Part shown: piece after piece, positions 19,416 through 30,604 of the stretch | Layout of the letters: every line of letters begins with the position of its first letter | Position numbering within the stretch: position 1 is the first letter of the stretch | NCBI RefSeq assembly: GCF_963678635.1 | Contig: NC_087064.1 | Location: 61,497,548-61,561,547, forward strand | From: Symsagittifera roscoffensis | Taxonomy: Eukaryota; Xenacoelomorpha; Acoela; Convolutidae | DNA length: 64,000 bases | Reading direction: 5' to 3' | Position numbers and translations under genes: made by a program | Notes under the pieces: generated by a model | Told to the model about the DNA's origin: nothing | Database searches by the model: none | The model's input: only the letters and a program-made list of their open reading frames with translations

Positions 19416-19825
19416 TGAGTTAGGACCGATGTGGTTAACTCATAGAGTAATTTCGGATAGGGTACACCGTCTGCTCGTCACGCTATCTTATTTTCGGCCG
19501 GATAGATTCGTGCAACTTCTTAGTCTAATACCGATCCTAATCTTACTCTTATACTATCTAGTCTCAGGTTGTTTAACTAGTCTCTGCTAGGCTCAATAGA
19601 TCTAGGGTATACTGGTTTATTGCGGCTGCTGAAGTTCTCTTGGAGAGGCAACTGATTTCTAAGTTAAATTCAAATCTCTCTGGTGCTGAAATTACAAGTA
19701 ATTTCAGCACTTACAAATAAGTGGGTTGTTAGTTAGATGGATCATAATTGGTTAATATTAAATACTTTACAGTGGTAAAATATCTAATTTATCCAATCAT
19801 AAAATGTAGTTTAGATCAGGTTCCA
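19416..19825 (-). repeat. 5' LTR (right end)
   Basis: The partner of the left LTR: 410 bp, TG...CA, six substitutions. On the element strand it carries the promoter, and the conserved palindrome lies about 115 bp after its start. The substitutions give 1.5% divergence, so the insertion is recent. Confidence 0.95.
19683..19710. promoter_or_regulatory. Perfect 13-bp inverted repeat inside the 5' LTR
   Basis: Identical to 1336-1363 in the other LTR. In this copy it sits in the promoter LTR, upstream of the likely transcription start, which supports a DNA-level binding site. Confidence 0.6.
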
Positions 19826-19829
19826 GTCA
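19826..19829. repeat. Target-site duplication GTCA, right copy
   Basis: Matches 1065-1068. Confidence 0.85.
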
Positions 19830-22390
19830 TCTCACATATCGTATTGAAACAATTTTTGAAACATTTGCAGAGTTTTTGTATTTTTTCTTTTTCGAAGAAA
19901 ACAGTAGTCAAAATCTGACTAAATTACGTATGTTATAAGCTTTCGTTTTGTTCCTCTCATCACAGCACTCACAAAAAAGACTTAACAAACTTCATAAAAA
20001 ATTGACTTTTTTAAATATGGTCAGAAATTGTTGTGCTACTATCACATCAACCGTCTACTCTTGCTGTTTTTTATCTTTCAGTGACTAAACAAAAAGAAAA
20101 GCACTTACTTTTCGTTTCCTTGATTTAGCTTCAAGTTTTTAGTACCCGTGACATATCATATATCATAGCTTTTTGTTAAAACTCAGGTTCTAATTGCAAA
20201 TCACAACGTCGCCTGGATTCGCTGTTGACGAATTTATGGGGTAAACTGGAAACAATTTGTTAATACTGTTAAGTTTTACGTTTACCGATAAATGCGCCAG
20301 CAGATATTCCAAGCCATCAAGATGCTGATTTAAAAAAACACATACTAATTTTTAATAAACAGAACTAAGATTTCGAAAAAAAACTATGATTTACGAAATG
20401 ACAATATCTAAAAACCTGAAACTGCAAAAAAAACTGATTTTTTTTTAGTTTTTTCAAGTAAGATTAGGGAAAAACTGAGAGGACGAAAAAAGTCTTAGCT
20501 GCCAATTTTTGTTTAGCCAAAGAAAGTTGAAAAGCAGAAAAGATCTACTTCACAATTGCCCTGCCCCTTTCAAGAAAAGGGGCAATTAATTGTTGAGCAG
20601 AATAAGTTGACAAATTTTCGACCAATCAGATTGCAGCGAAAAGAATTTTAAATACATAGCTAGAGTGCTAATTTACTGCTTTTATTTATAGGGAGTGCAA
20701 CCCTATAGTAGTTACCAAAGTGAGAGCAATTTTTAAGCAGATCCCAAAAAAGTAACAAGAGTAGGCGGTTGATGTAATAGTAGCACAACAAATTTTGATC
20801 ATATTTGCCAAATCTTTTCTAGAAAAAAAGAAAAGCAGGTCAAAATACAAACAAGTCTCTTCGTATATCAAGGCAAAATCCTGAATGTTCCGACTACCGC
20901 TTAACCCATATCAAAAAAATTTTGGGAAAAGAAAACATTAAAGAACTATGAATTTTGTTCAATATCGAAGATCAAGTGTCAAAAAATGAGTCGTACGAAA
21001 TTAAGACGACCGATTAGCTTAGCTAGCCTCAATTCAAATTGAAACGAATTTGCTCTGCGGGATAATTCACCACGCATAGATAATGCGCGTTACGCTTCCA
21101 GGACTATGGCTAAAATCTACCAAACGCTCATAAATTAGTCCAGAGGATAGCAAAATTAGCAATTTTCAAACTCCCAGAACTTTGCAAAAAAAGATTGGAG
21201 ATAAAAATATATTTCTGAATTTGATTTTAGAGCGTCGATATCTTCAATGGGACATAAAATATTTTTTTTACTAACTATTATTTCGATTGTCGAAAAGTGA
21301 CCGAATAAAAAAACCACACCGATCATAAATATTCCGTTTTCTTAAGAAAGTCGGAACAAAAATCAGAAATTAGATATTTCAAACAGGAGCGAGATTTCAG
21401 GCGGAAAGCAAATTGGACGTCACTAATTAAACGGAAATTAAATGTTTTTTTTTGCAAAGCGAGCATTATAGATGAAAAGCAAAGAGCTAATTAAACTTTC
21501 CGCTCGAAACAAAATTTTACAATACAAAAAAAAAATTCAACCCATTGCATATCAAAATATCTATTTTTAATGATAAAGAAAACGCTTCTGTGGATCTTAA
21601 AAACATTTTCAAAAATGCGTAGTTTTGTTGGAGCTTTTGTAGATGCAAATCAATTTTTCACACTGTCTAAAAGTCATTGTAGTCAATGAAAATTAAGTGT
21701 AATCAAAAGCAAATTGCAGACACGATGACAATACAAAAACGTCAAAATTTCTACTGTTGTAGTTTTCCATCGACGTCAATTTTTGGGCAGGTCTAAGCTG
21801 CTTGTCACTTATTTTTTAGGTCCCTTCAGACAGTTTAATTAACTAAAGAGGTGCGTGCTATTGATTGAAGCCATCTAACTTAACTTCTATTTTTAGATGA
21901 AGTTTCTAACATTTTAGCATCAAAAAGCTATAAAATCTGATAAATTTCCTGATAGAAAAGTTCTGTCCAATTTGAAATGAGACTTATTTCCGTGAACCCA
22001 AAACTAGTTATTGAATAGAAAACAATATCATTAGGGCTAAGATAACCACCCGCTAGCGTGTCGTATTTGTGCTTAATCTATAGAGATTATGAGGCAGTGA
22101 ATGCAATTTGTGTCACCAACTTTCGTATGCAGCGATCATTCAGACCCAATGGATTTAGACTTGATAACTAAGTTGGAAATTTTGCCTTTTTTAGAAAAAA
22201 TTTTTGGGATATAAATTTTAATTGGGCTAAGACCGGCGCAAATGGATAAGCGCGGAAGCTTGCAAAAAAATGGCTTTTGAATAATCTTCACGTCCAATTT
22301 TGTCATTATTTGAGATTATGAAAAAAGAAATCTTTTTTTGGTTCTTTATGTCATGAAAGGATCAATCGTGTTTCTAAAAAAAATTGAAAA
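19830..22390. other. Non-coding AT-rich region
   Basis: No coding sequence is supported. It contains a distant inverted-repeat pair (see 20015-20810) and a small hairpin at ~20573-20593 (GCCCCTTT ... AAAGGGGC). Confidence 0.4.
20015..20810. repeat. Diverged inverted repeats about 65 bp long, 0.8 kb apart
   Basis: The left arm near 20015-20080 (TTGTTGTGCTACTAT ... CCGTCTACTCTTG) is the imperfect reverse complement of 20740-20810 (CAAGAGTAGGCGG ... ATAGTAGCACAACAA). The arms could mark the ends of a decayed non-autonomous DNA transposon. No target duplication was identified. Confidence 0.5.
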
Positions 22391-22586
22391 AGCAGCTAAA
22401 CTGAGTCATCTGAGTGATATAAATATGAAATTTTGAAGGATGCTATGTCACAGGTATACTACAAGACGTTGCCCCAAAATTAAAGCAATTGATCCTCTCA
22501 TGTCATAATGTCTTGTAGTATAGCAGTGACATGGCATCCTCCAAAATTTCATAAATGTATCACTTAAAAAACTCAGGTCGGCTACT
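22391..22586. repeat. Long imperfect hairpin, arms about 75 nt
   Basis: The left arm 22391-22467 and right arm 22510-22586 are imperfect reverse complements. The best core is TACTACAAGAC at the loop side against GTCTTGTAGTA. Loop about 42 nt. A folded MITE or other foldback repeat is likely. Confidence 0.65.
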
Positions 22587-23191
22587 TATTCGAATCGCTT
22601 GTTTTAATCTTTCAGATATTGGATTTTCACGCAACGAAACTTTTTCATTATTTAAAGAACAAGTTTAAAAAAACAGTTTTGAGCGTGTTAAAGCGTAGAC
22701 AACATGTGGTTGAGTAAAATATAGTCTGAGGTGCAGCTACAGATGCATTTGTATTTGTTCAAAATGCAAAGTTACCTTCGTCTCGTTACCTTAGGTCTCT
22801 AGTGTAACAGAGGACCCGCTTTCGAAATATATAAGAGCATGCCAAGCAACTGCTATGCTGAATTGTCCTCCCACAAATTTTCACAAACATGAAGTGAATT
22901 TCAGCATACTGCAGTTGATAGCAGTTTATAGTCATATCGCAATTACTGACCACAATTTTTCTAGAAATGGAACTGAGCAGGCTTTCTTATACTGAGGGAA
23001 CACAAATACGCTGTTTTAAAGAATCAGACTTGGAAAAAAGAGTTCCCGGATTGAAGCCCTACCTTTAATTTACCCCTTTAATTAAATCTGTCTGTAGTAA
23101 TTCTAATAATAACCAGTAGTATTCTTCTAATGGCTTAAAAAGTTCCAAAAACTGGGTACAGAAAGCTGTTATCTTCAACCTATAAATACAT

Positions 23192-23429
23192 GGTCATACA
23201 CATCTGGCGGAAAACGTCCCAAGTGTTAGGTTATGCATTTTGCCTTATTCCTTCATTTGCGAGTACCACTGATTAAAGTCAAAGAGCAGCAGTTTTCGGA
23301 AGCCGAACATAAGTGACAACCTAACACTTGGGACGTTTTCCGCCAGATGTGTATGACCGTCACTTATGTTCGGCTTCGGAAAACTGCTGCTCGTTGACTT
23401 CAATTAGTGATACTCGCAGAAGAAGGAAT
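23192..23429. repeat. Interleaved inverted repeats A-B-A'-B'
   Basis: A (23192-23232) is a perfect 41-nt reverse complement of A' (23318-23358). B (23245-23317) is a near-perfect reverse complement of B' (23359-23429). The four blocks are contiguous apart from 12 nt between A and B. A diverged further copy of B' lies at ~23590-23652, and a diverged direct copy of the sequence flanking A (TTCTAATGGCTTA ...) recurs near 23483. Confidence 0.8.
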
Positions 23430-24149
23430 TTGACAAGCTTTCCAACACACACTACAGTTTACATTAAACCTGTAGTTTTCTTCTAATGGCTAAGAAGTTC
23501 CAAAAAAAGTGGGTACAGAAAGTTGTAAGCTTCATCTTATAAATGCATAACCTAACACCAACGATGTTTTTTGCCCAATTTTTTTGATAGTCACTTATGT
23601 TCGGCTTCGAAAAATTGCTGCTCTTTGACTTCAATTAGTGGTACCCGCACATGAAAGAATTTGACAAGATTCACAACACATACTATAATTTGGGGTTCTT
23701 CTCTGAAACATTTTGTTTGGAACTAACCCTGGAACATTTAGACTGGAACTAATTATGAGCGGAAAAAAATAAAAAGTTTATTCAAGTACTTTTAAAACCT
23801 TTTGAATCACTGATTCATGAATAAAACCTTGAAGTTTACATCGTTTAACTTTTACGAATTTACCTTGGTCCAAACAGAAGCTCATTTTTTGCTGGAACAA
23901 ATTTACGCAAACAAATAATAGAGTTTGACGCTACCTATGAAATGGTTTTGAAGTCTGGCATATGTTTAATAGGTTAATGCCCTGCCTGTCAAGTGGAGAA
24001 CAGAAACACTCTTCTGAAGCTTTCTAAAAGAATACTTTTTCATTTTTAGAATCAGTATTTGAAGCCAAAAACTACACTGTATTACTTGATAAATCTCATT
24101 TACGTAAGATAAATCATCGCGCTTGGAAAATATAGGCCCATAAATTCCT

Positions 24150-24380
24150 AAAAGTATTCATTCAGACTAATTTTTCTTTTAGATTGTTCAAGTTGAGTAA
24201 AGTAGAAAATTTATTCAGCTTTGAGAATTTCTAAAGCCTCAATTTTCAACTTTTTGTTAAAGTTAATGAGCTTTTTCAGGGGCTTTGAAAGTTCTCAAAG
24301 CAAAATGGATTTTTCTAGTTTACCCAATTTGAACGATGTTAAGGAACTATTGTCTGAATAGATAACTTTAAGAACTTGAG
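24150..24380. repeat. Imperfect hairpin, arms about 60-95 nt
   Basis: 24184-24240 pairs with 24288-24345 (GCTTTGAGAATTTCTAAAGC against GCTTTGAAAGTTCTCAAAGC). Weaker pairing extends outward through ATTCAGAC and GTCTGAAT to about 24150 and 24380. No coding sequence is seen. Confidence 0.55.
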
Positions 24381-26904
24381 GGACATTATTTTCAGAGCAC
24401 AATGATTTAAGCAAATGACCTCAAAGATAAAGTTTAAAGAATAAAATTTCAAGAAAAAAACCATCTTTGAGTTCATTTATTTTAATCAATTTGCTGAAAA
24501 ATTAATGAATTATAAGTTCTCAAAATTGTCTATTCACACTATAAAGCTTATTAACTTATGAGAAAAGTTCGAATTGAGATTTTTGAAACAAAGGCAATGA
24601 ACGAAAAAAACTTGAAATATAATCAACTAACAGTTGGAAAAGAGTAATGAACGCAAGGAAACTACAAAAAAATTGGGGTTGTTTTTTGAAAAACTTTCAA
24701 CTTTTGAACTCCGAAGAAAAAATGGCCGCAAAGCTCTTTGAATTTGAAGAATAAATAATGATTGACGCTTGTTTGATAAAATTAACCCAATGTGAGAAAA
24801 CTGGATTAATGGGTAAAACTTTGATTTCGCTGTGAAATCTGACAATTACTTTCCATTTGCGAAATTAGAAGTCAATGACGCTTTTCGTGACCTTACATTT
24901 TTGCTTTTCCACAGTGATTTTGCCTTCCTTTTAAAGTTGAAATCGAAAGTTGAACCGCCAGTTGAAGACTTTGCCCTGAAAAACAAAACCTATATAAGAG
25001 TACTCACTACGGTCATTACTCTTAATAACAATAGCTAAAAACGTATCAATAGCAGTGGAATCAAATTGAAAGTTCAAAATCTCATCACATTCGGCTCGTC
25101 CGATTTTGTCTAGAAACTGAAATTTTCGGAAGTTAAAAACCCCGCATTATAACATAGCTTTTTCCCATCATTTCCCATTTAATTGGAAAGAACCAATTCG
25201 ACGGTAGATTTATTGAATACCAAATTTGTTTTATTTGGATAATAAAGTCACAAGCCAACTTGAAGAAACAAAGCAAGGAAACATTTTAAATTCCGGCAAG
25301 GCGGAGGGTTGAGGAGCTCCATTTTTCAACAGAGTCGGCCGACAAAAATTGTTTTGATTGGATTGGCAATCAATGAGTTCAAGTCAAGAGTGCTAACATG
25401 CGCCTAGCAGACCCTAATGGAATGTTGTGAGACAGTATTAACTTAATTGAACAACTTATTTTATTCAAAAAGTTAAGTAATTCCGTTTTTACTTAGCAAT
25501 AGAAATAGTAGTAGTAAAAAACTTTAATTTGAGAGTGAAGGAATTAGAGCAGCAATTACATAACGAGATCAAATTAAGGCTTATGTGAAAATTTCAAGGA
25601 CAGTAAAATTGAAATTGGTATTAAAACTTTGTTGAAGCAATGCAAGTACGACATCTGCACTTCAAATGCCAGCTGCAAGTTCTTACAGGATCATAATATA
25701 CTTCTGTTCGCCGAAAAAGAGCCGATCGTGTTTCGCTTTCATAGTTGTTTGGAGGTATTATTAGGTTGATTTTGAAGATTTCACAAAAATTGTTGACACA
25801 GAAAACAACTCTATCGAACAAAGAAGGGAAGGTTCGCCCTTTCTGAGAGTATCACCGATTCAATTTAAGCTTCGATCCACTGCGAAGACTGCGTGTAGAG
25901 GTTTTAAAAGAAAAATGGCAAACGCTATACAATTCAAACCGATATTGATTGCTGTAAAAAATCATAGATCTTTGTCAAAAATCTGATAAGAGAGTTGGGC
26001 TTCTTTAAAAGCTCTAAGTAATGTAAAAAACTGAAAGATTACTTAAGACCCTATTGATTGAGCTGCTCCAGCTTTCGCAAAGAACAAAGACTTAGAGATC
26101 ACGCAGAGTAACCAGCCTAAAAACAATTAAAACAAAATGCGATTGAGTGTCTTCAAATTGGTCAATCTCAACCCATTGTTGTTCCGACCAAGGAACTATG
26201 GCGGCGGAGGTGGATTTGTGCCAGCCGAATTTGACTATGCTTCAAATAAAATGGGTCAAACTATTCAAACTCAAAATATATAGTGGACTCTTCAAACTAA
26301 ATCGAACTTTTTCATTCAACGATGAATGACCCGCCAAGCAAACAAAAAATGATACCTGTTAACGGCCTGCTATAATTTATGGATCTCTCATCTCTCATTG
26401 AAAATATAGCCAATAGACAGTTGGAAAATATTCATGAACGCAACGAAACAGAAATAAACACTGATTTGCATTTTGAAAACTTCAACTTTCGAGTTTCAAA
26501 GAAAAAATATAAGCCTTTTGAGCTCTTGAACTCAGGAAACTCATGGTAATATTTTTTTTTGATAAAGCGAACTGAACTCAAATTGAGAGCGTCAAACCTC
26601 GTAAAACCCTCAATTTCAGCGTGAACAATTTCGCGAGGGAAGATCCTGAGCTACTTGAACAGCAACCGGTTACTATTATTAAGTTTTTGATGGGGTTTCT
26701 TTAGTGCACCTTTTATAAAGTTTTGATTAAAAAATGGGTTTTTACGGCGCGCGCTCTCACCTCGAATTGAGCGAAAATTAGCCACCAGAATTGACGAGGA
26801 ACCATCACCTCCACTCTTTCGGCACGGTACTGCTTCCGAGATACGACTGGTTTATCAGAGCGCGTGACAGTTTGTAAACTGAATGGCCTCAGAAATTCTG
26901 TTGA
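24381..26904. other. Non-coding region with a diverged internal repeat
   Basis: The segment 24634-24745 (CAGTTGGAAAAGAG ... ATGAACGCAA ...) and 26418-26530 (CAGTTGGAAAATAT ... ATGAACGCAA ...) are diverged direct repeats. Short ORFs here have no domain and no splice support. No gene is called. Confidence 0.45.
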
Positions 26905-26909
26905 TTTGT

Positions 26910-26963
26910 TAGACTAGTGATTAGTGCATGCGACCACCCCCCAACTACACGAGGTTCGAAACC
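26910..26963 (+). repeat. tRNA-like SINE head (A and B boxes)
   Basis: 26910-26928 reads TAGACTAGTGATTAGTGCA, close to a canonical tRNA D-arm/A box. 26953-26963 is a perfect B box, GGTTCGAAACC, 24 nt later. The flanks do not form a good acceptor stem, so this is a tRNA-derived pol III promoter and not a functional tRNA. Confidence 0.5.
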
Positions 26964-27140
26964 TGCTAGGATATTTTTGCACGCTACCCTCAAATCAACC
27001 ACCTATGCTAACATATCACAGGTTTCAAATTCAGGTGATCATGATATATTAGCATATATTTAGTTCGATAGATCAGAAAACAGATTTGCCGCGATAAAAC
27101 GTATATATTTTTATTTCAACTGCTTTAAAGTCGATGATGT

Positions 27141-29162
27141 TTACTTCATTATCTTGTATTGAATAATTTGGGTGACAAAAATAGCCAAAATCATCACATC
27201 GTTTTCGTACTTTACAGCTGGTGCCTTGAATACACGTAACACCAGAGGAAGCATTCTGCAGGTGCAAATAACAATTCCGCAGATGCTTTCCAACAGCATG
27301 TTGTTCATGTGGGCTGCCATGAATTTGATCTCTCGCGGCGTGAACGAAGCGTAGGCGTCACCTGAGAACAGAAGGAGTCAATACTTCATATCTAATTTTT
27401 AATGGAAAAACAGTCAATAGCTTTAAAATCAATTTTTTTGACAGACAGACAAATATTTTGACACATTTCAGGTTTTTGAGGTATTTAAAGCAGCGCAAGA
27501 ATTCTCGCATTCTTTTTTTCCCTTTACAACGATTCGACAATCAAGTTAAACGCTCATCATTTAATTCAGATTATTTTGCTGAGCGCTGCATGTAAAATGC
27601 TCGATTCATATTTGAACAATTTCAACTTTGGATCAAGTTAACATCCCCTCCCCAAACTGCTTCGGGGGTGTATATTTTGACTAAATATCGAAGTAGAAAA
27701 ACTCATTGAACTCACTAATATTATGTACTTGTATTAAGACCCCCCACCCAAAAAACGACAATTTAAATGTAAAATTCATAGTTCTAACTGGCTTCATGCA
27801 TCGAAAAATTATTTTCTTTAAGCTATTTTCTTACTTTTGGTTTCAGCCCACTTCTTTTTGTACCACTTCCATTTTCGGACACATTTCACCATCACAACAA
27901 TAAACATCACATCTGCAACCACGAAAAACAGATGAGTCTTCATCATCAGCAGTGAAATTGTAGAAGGGTTTGTCAATCGTGAAGTGTCAACCCGGGTGTC
28001 ACAAGTATCGTTTCCGGTCACGAAGCCGGTAAGAAACAGTTCGAAAAATGACACCAATGCGAACACAGTCAAGACATGAAGATGCTTAACATCTGATACC
28101 AGTTGGTATCCGTTGCCTGGTAACGAAATACTTCGGTGGTAAAGACGAAGCGCTAACTATTCTTAAACTCAAGCGGTCCCTTGAGTTTAAGAGTATTTTA
28201 TACCTAAAATGTGCTCATATTGTAATTTTTTCTGAAGTGGCAAGCAGCTTTGAAAACATTTTGAATTTTTTAAAATGTTTTCACATTTTGAACGGAATAT
28301 TAGTTATATGCAGGCTACGGGTAGGGAATTCTTGTCAGCGGTGTATGCTTGGGCGTGGAGCGCGCGTCAACGAAAATCAAATTTTCGAAAAAAAAAGTTT
28401 TCAAAAGGTGCTCAAAATGTCATTGTCGATGCATTTTCTGATTAATTGAATATCGCGCAAACATTAAGGAAAGAATTACTTTATTGTCTTAACAACACTC
28501 GAAACTTCAAATGATCGAACAAAAAATATCAACCATGTGTTCGAAAACCCTCTTCGCGAAAGCCCTAGATCGCCTCCTCGCTGACAAATATCACTATGAA
28601 AATATCTTTCATTCCGAATTAATATTTGAATAAATATTTCAGACCAATTTACTGAATAATGGTTCTAGCGGCTGTGACAGATTTCGTCCCATGACAGATC
28701 TCGTCCCATTTTAGTCTCAACAGATTTCGTCCCATTTCAAAGCGTACGCAGATTTCGTCCCACAAATTTGGATATAGGATGATAGGATGTTGGATATGGG
28801 ACGAAATCTGTTAATTAAATAAATAGGACGAAATCTGTAGTAGGACTAAATCTGTGCCAATCGTTCTAGCATTTACTTGCTATTTCCAACCAATTGATGG
28901 CCAGCTGTAAGTGACATGCTCCGAGCAATGAGTCCATACACATCGAGAGTCCAGGCACACACTCGTTGTCCAAAATTGCCAGAAAGCAGAGACAGATTGA
29001 AATGACAAATACTGGATTGTAGTAGATGTAGAAATCCAGACCCTGATTAGTCACTCGGAGACAAGCCAGCGAGAAGATATTTCGAAAGGCTACAAGACTT
29101 CCGATTGAACTGGCGAAAACAATTAAGTAATAGATAGCATCGCTAGTGAGAAACGACACCAT
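27141..29162 (-). CDS. Three-exon multi-pass membrane protein
   Basis: Exons on the minus strand: 29162-28877 (ATG; donor GTAAAT), 28092-27835 (acceptor TATCAG; donor GTAAGA) and 27361-27141 (acceptor TTCTCAG; stop TAA 27143-27141). Both introns are phase 1 and all three exons join in frame to give ~254 residues, strong evidence for a real gene. The product has about six or seven hydrophobic segments (around residues 9-28, 47-65, 72-90, 100-120, 147-166, 208-228 and 236-250). A basic WKWYKKKW loop precedes the last two, and one likely extracellular loop carries an NDT glycosylation site and cysteine. The layout could be a serpentine receptor or another polytopic protein; I do not recognise the family. 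An in-frame TGA just upstream of the ATG supports the start. Confidence 0.7.
28158..28195. repeat. Perfect 12-bp hairpin in an intron
   Basis: CTTAAACTCAAG at 28162-28173 and CTTGAGTTTAAG at 28180-28191, loop 6 nt. Weaker pairs continue to 28158 and 28195. Confidence 0.6.
28678..28854. repeat. Seven copies of a 13-14 bp CAGATTTCGTCCC motif, four direct and three inverted
   Basis: Forward copies start at 28678, 28695 (one mismatch), 28721 and 28749. Reverse copies are 28797-28810, 28825-28837 and 28842-28854 (one mismatch). All lie in the first intron of the membrane protein gene, within 20 bp of its donor side at the near end. The arrangement can fold into a branched hairpin. Confidence 0.75.
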
Positions 29163-29296
29163 AATTATTGTCCGGATTCAAAAATAAACTTACGTGTGAT
29201 TAAAAAATTTAAAAAGCAAACTGAAATACGTCTCAATGCAAAATATTGCTGCGGAAAAAAAACTACTCAAACTTGTTTTTTTTTTTCAAATGAATT

Positions 29297-29509
29297 TCAT
29301 TCCAACATAACCCAGATAAGAGAATGAGCTGATAGAAGGATTACAACTGCGAGAATGCCTAACCATGGTTCTAATTGATGGTAATTCGACACAAAACTGA
29401 CTTGTAAAAGGCTTGAAGCGGAAGTCGAGTTTTTGCTTTTATTTCCAATCTTTTCAGGGTTTTCTTCACTATGGCAAAATAAATAGAAAACTGCCAATAC
29501 TCTTTTCAT
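29297..29509 (-). CDS. Possible separate exon with one membrane span
   Basis: A 70-codon ORF from ATG at 29509. It is hydrophilic, with an N-x-S/T-rich middle (NSTSASS), then a hydrophobic segment (WLGILAVVILL) near the end. It lies upstream of the membrane protein gene on the same strand. I could not find a splice that joins the two in frame: the nearest GT would be a weak GTTATG donor, and a TGA precedes the downstream ATG. It may be a first exon of an alternative transcript or a chance ORF. Confidence 0.25.
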   Translation of the reverse strand: MKRVLAVFYLFCHSEENPEKIGNKSKNSTSASSLLQVSFVSNYHQLEPWLGILAVVILLSAHSLIWVMLE

Positions 29510-30604
29510 TATTAAAGACGTTCAGTTATCTTTCACGCTGTTAATTAGATCCCAGGGGTCAGAATTTCCTACCATTCATTAAACAATCACCTTATCTTAA
29601 GCCCCAAAGTGGGCAATTAAACGATCATGCCCCAGATAATTAGATCTCATTCTGTTTCATTTCAATGGGGGTGCGAAAAATAAAAGAACCCAGGAAACAC
29701 ATTGAAAGAAGAAAACTCGCGAATAATAGACTAGACTCACATATACTCTGTTTTCTAAAAAAAAATTTGAATTGATAAATTTTATTAGATATATCTGTTA
29801 TAAGCAAAAGCATCCACAATAATAGTCAATCTGTAGATAGAAACTAAAGATCGACAAATTACACAGTATTATTTCTAATGAACAGCTTATATACGATTTA
29901 CACAAGCGAGTTCGAAACCCTGGGTTGTATTAAAAACAACCTCATACTTCCAACCTCGCGCTAGTTCATCAAATTTAAACCTCGGAACAGCTTGACATTC
30001 GAGATCTTAATTCAACCTGACTGAAAATCAAATGAAATTTTAGGCCTTGGGGCACTCGCAAACAAGCTTCATCAAGATTCCGGGCCACTTAAAGACAAAG
30101 ATATCAACCTTTACTACTCAAAAACAAAGAAATCGTTCAAGTCTTCGATTACGAAAACCTACCTGCACTAAAGTTTCATGGATAATGGTCGCTTATATTG
30201 GATTTTCATTGTCAGTCTCTACAAAAATTTAAAAATTATCATTAAAATGGATTATAAGGATACCATGTTTCTTCGCAAAAAAATCCGAATATAATCGATT
30301 ATTTTTTGGAAGAAAATGAAACTTGTTTTTGAAGCAAAATAATCCAATTTTAATCGACTATAATTGCAAATTTCTTCGAATATCTTTTCAGAATAACTGA
30401 CACCAATACCAGTTGCTTAATTCGGAATACAATTGAACTTTCTCCGGTATGATGCTTTTGCCAGATTTTTTTTCAAAAAAGTTTTAAGTCACGTTTCATG
30501 ATTCTGATTTCAAAGAACTTATAAACTCGAGTTTGGATAGTCTCGATGGTATAACGAACAGAGTAGATCAATTTATGCTTATGCTGAGTTAGGATGTAGG
30601 TAAT

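Larger units (their letters stand above)
1069..19825 (-). mobile_element. Giant env-bearing Ty3/gypsy-type LTR retrotransposon
   Basis: Complete element of 18,757 bp lying on the minus strand. Ends are TG...CA, flanked by GTCA/GTCA. The two 410-bp LTRs differ at six substitutions and no indels. The protein order (two accessory ORFs, gag, protease, RT, RNase H, integrase with GPY/F-like module, membrane ORFs, env-like, terminal ORF) and the RT and integrase motifs place pol in the Ty3/gypsy (Metaviridae) lineage. Ordinary animal elements of this class are about 5-10 kb, so roughly half of this one is extra. The sense strand is A/C-rich and G-poor throughout, unlike the host flanks. This copy is not autonomous: gag-pol, env and the last ORF each contain stop codons or a frameshift. 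Confidence 0.95.

Noticed and set aside
28678-28854. CRISPR-like array of short repeats
   Set aside because: The motif occurs in both orientations with irregular spacing, in an intron of a eukaryotic gene, so it is not a CRISPR array.
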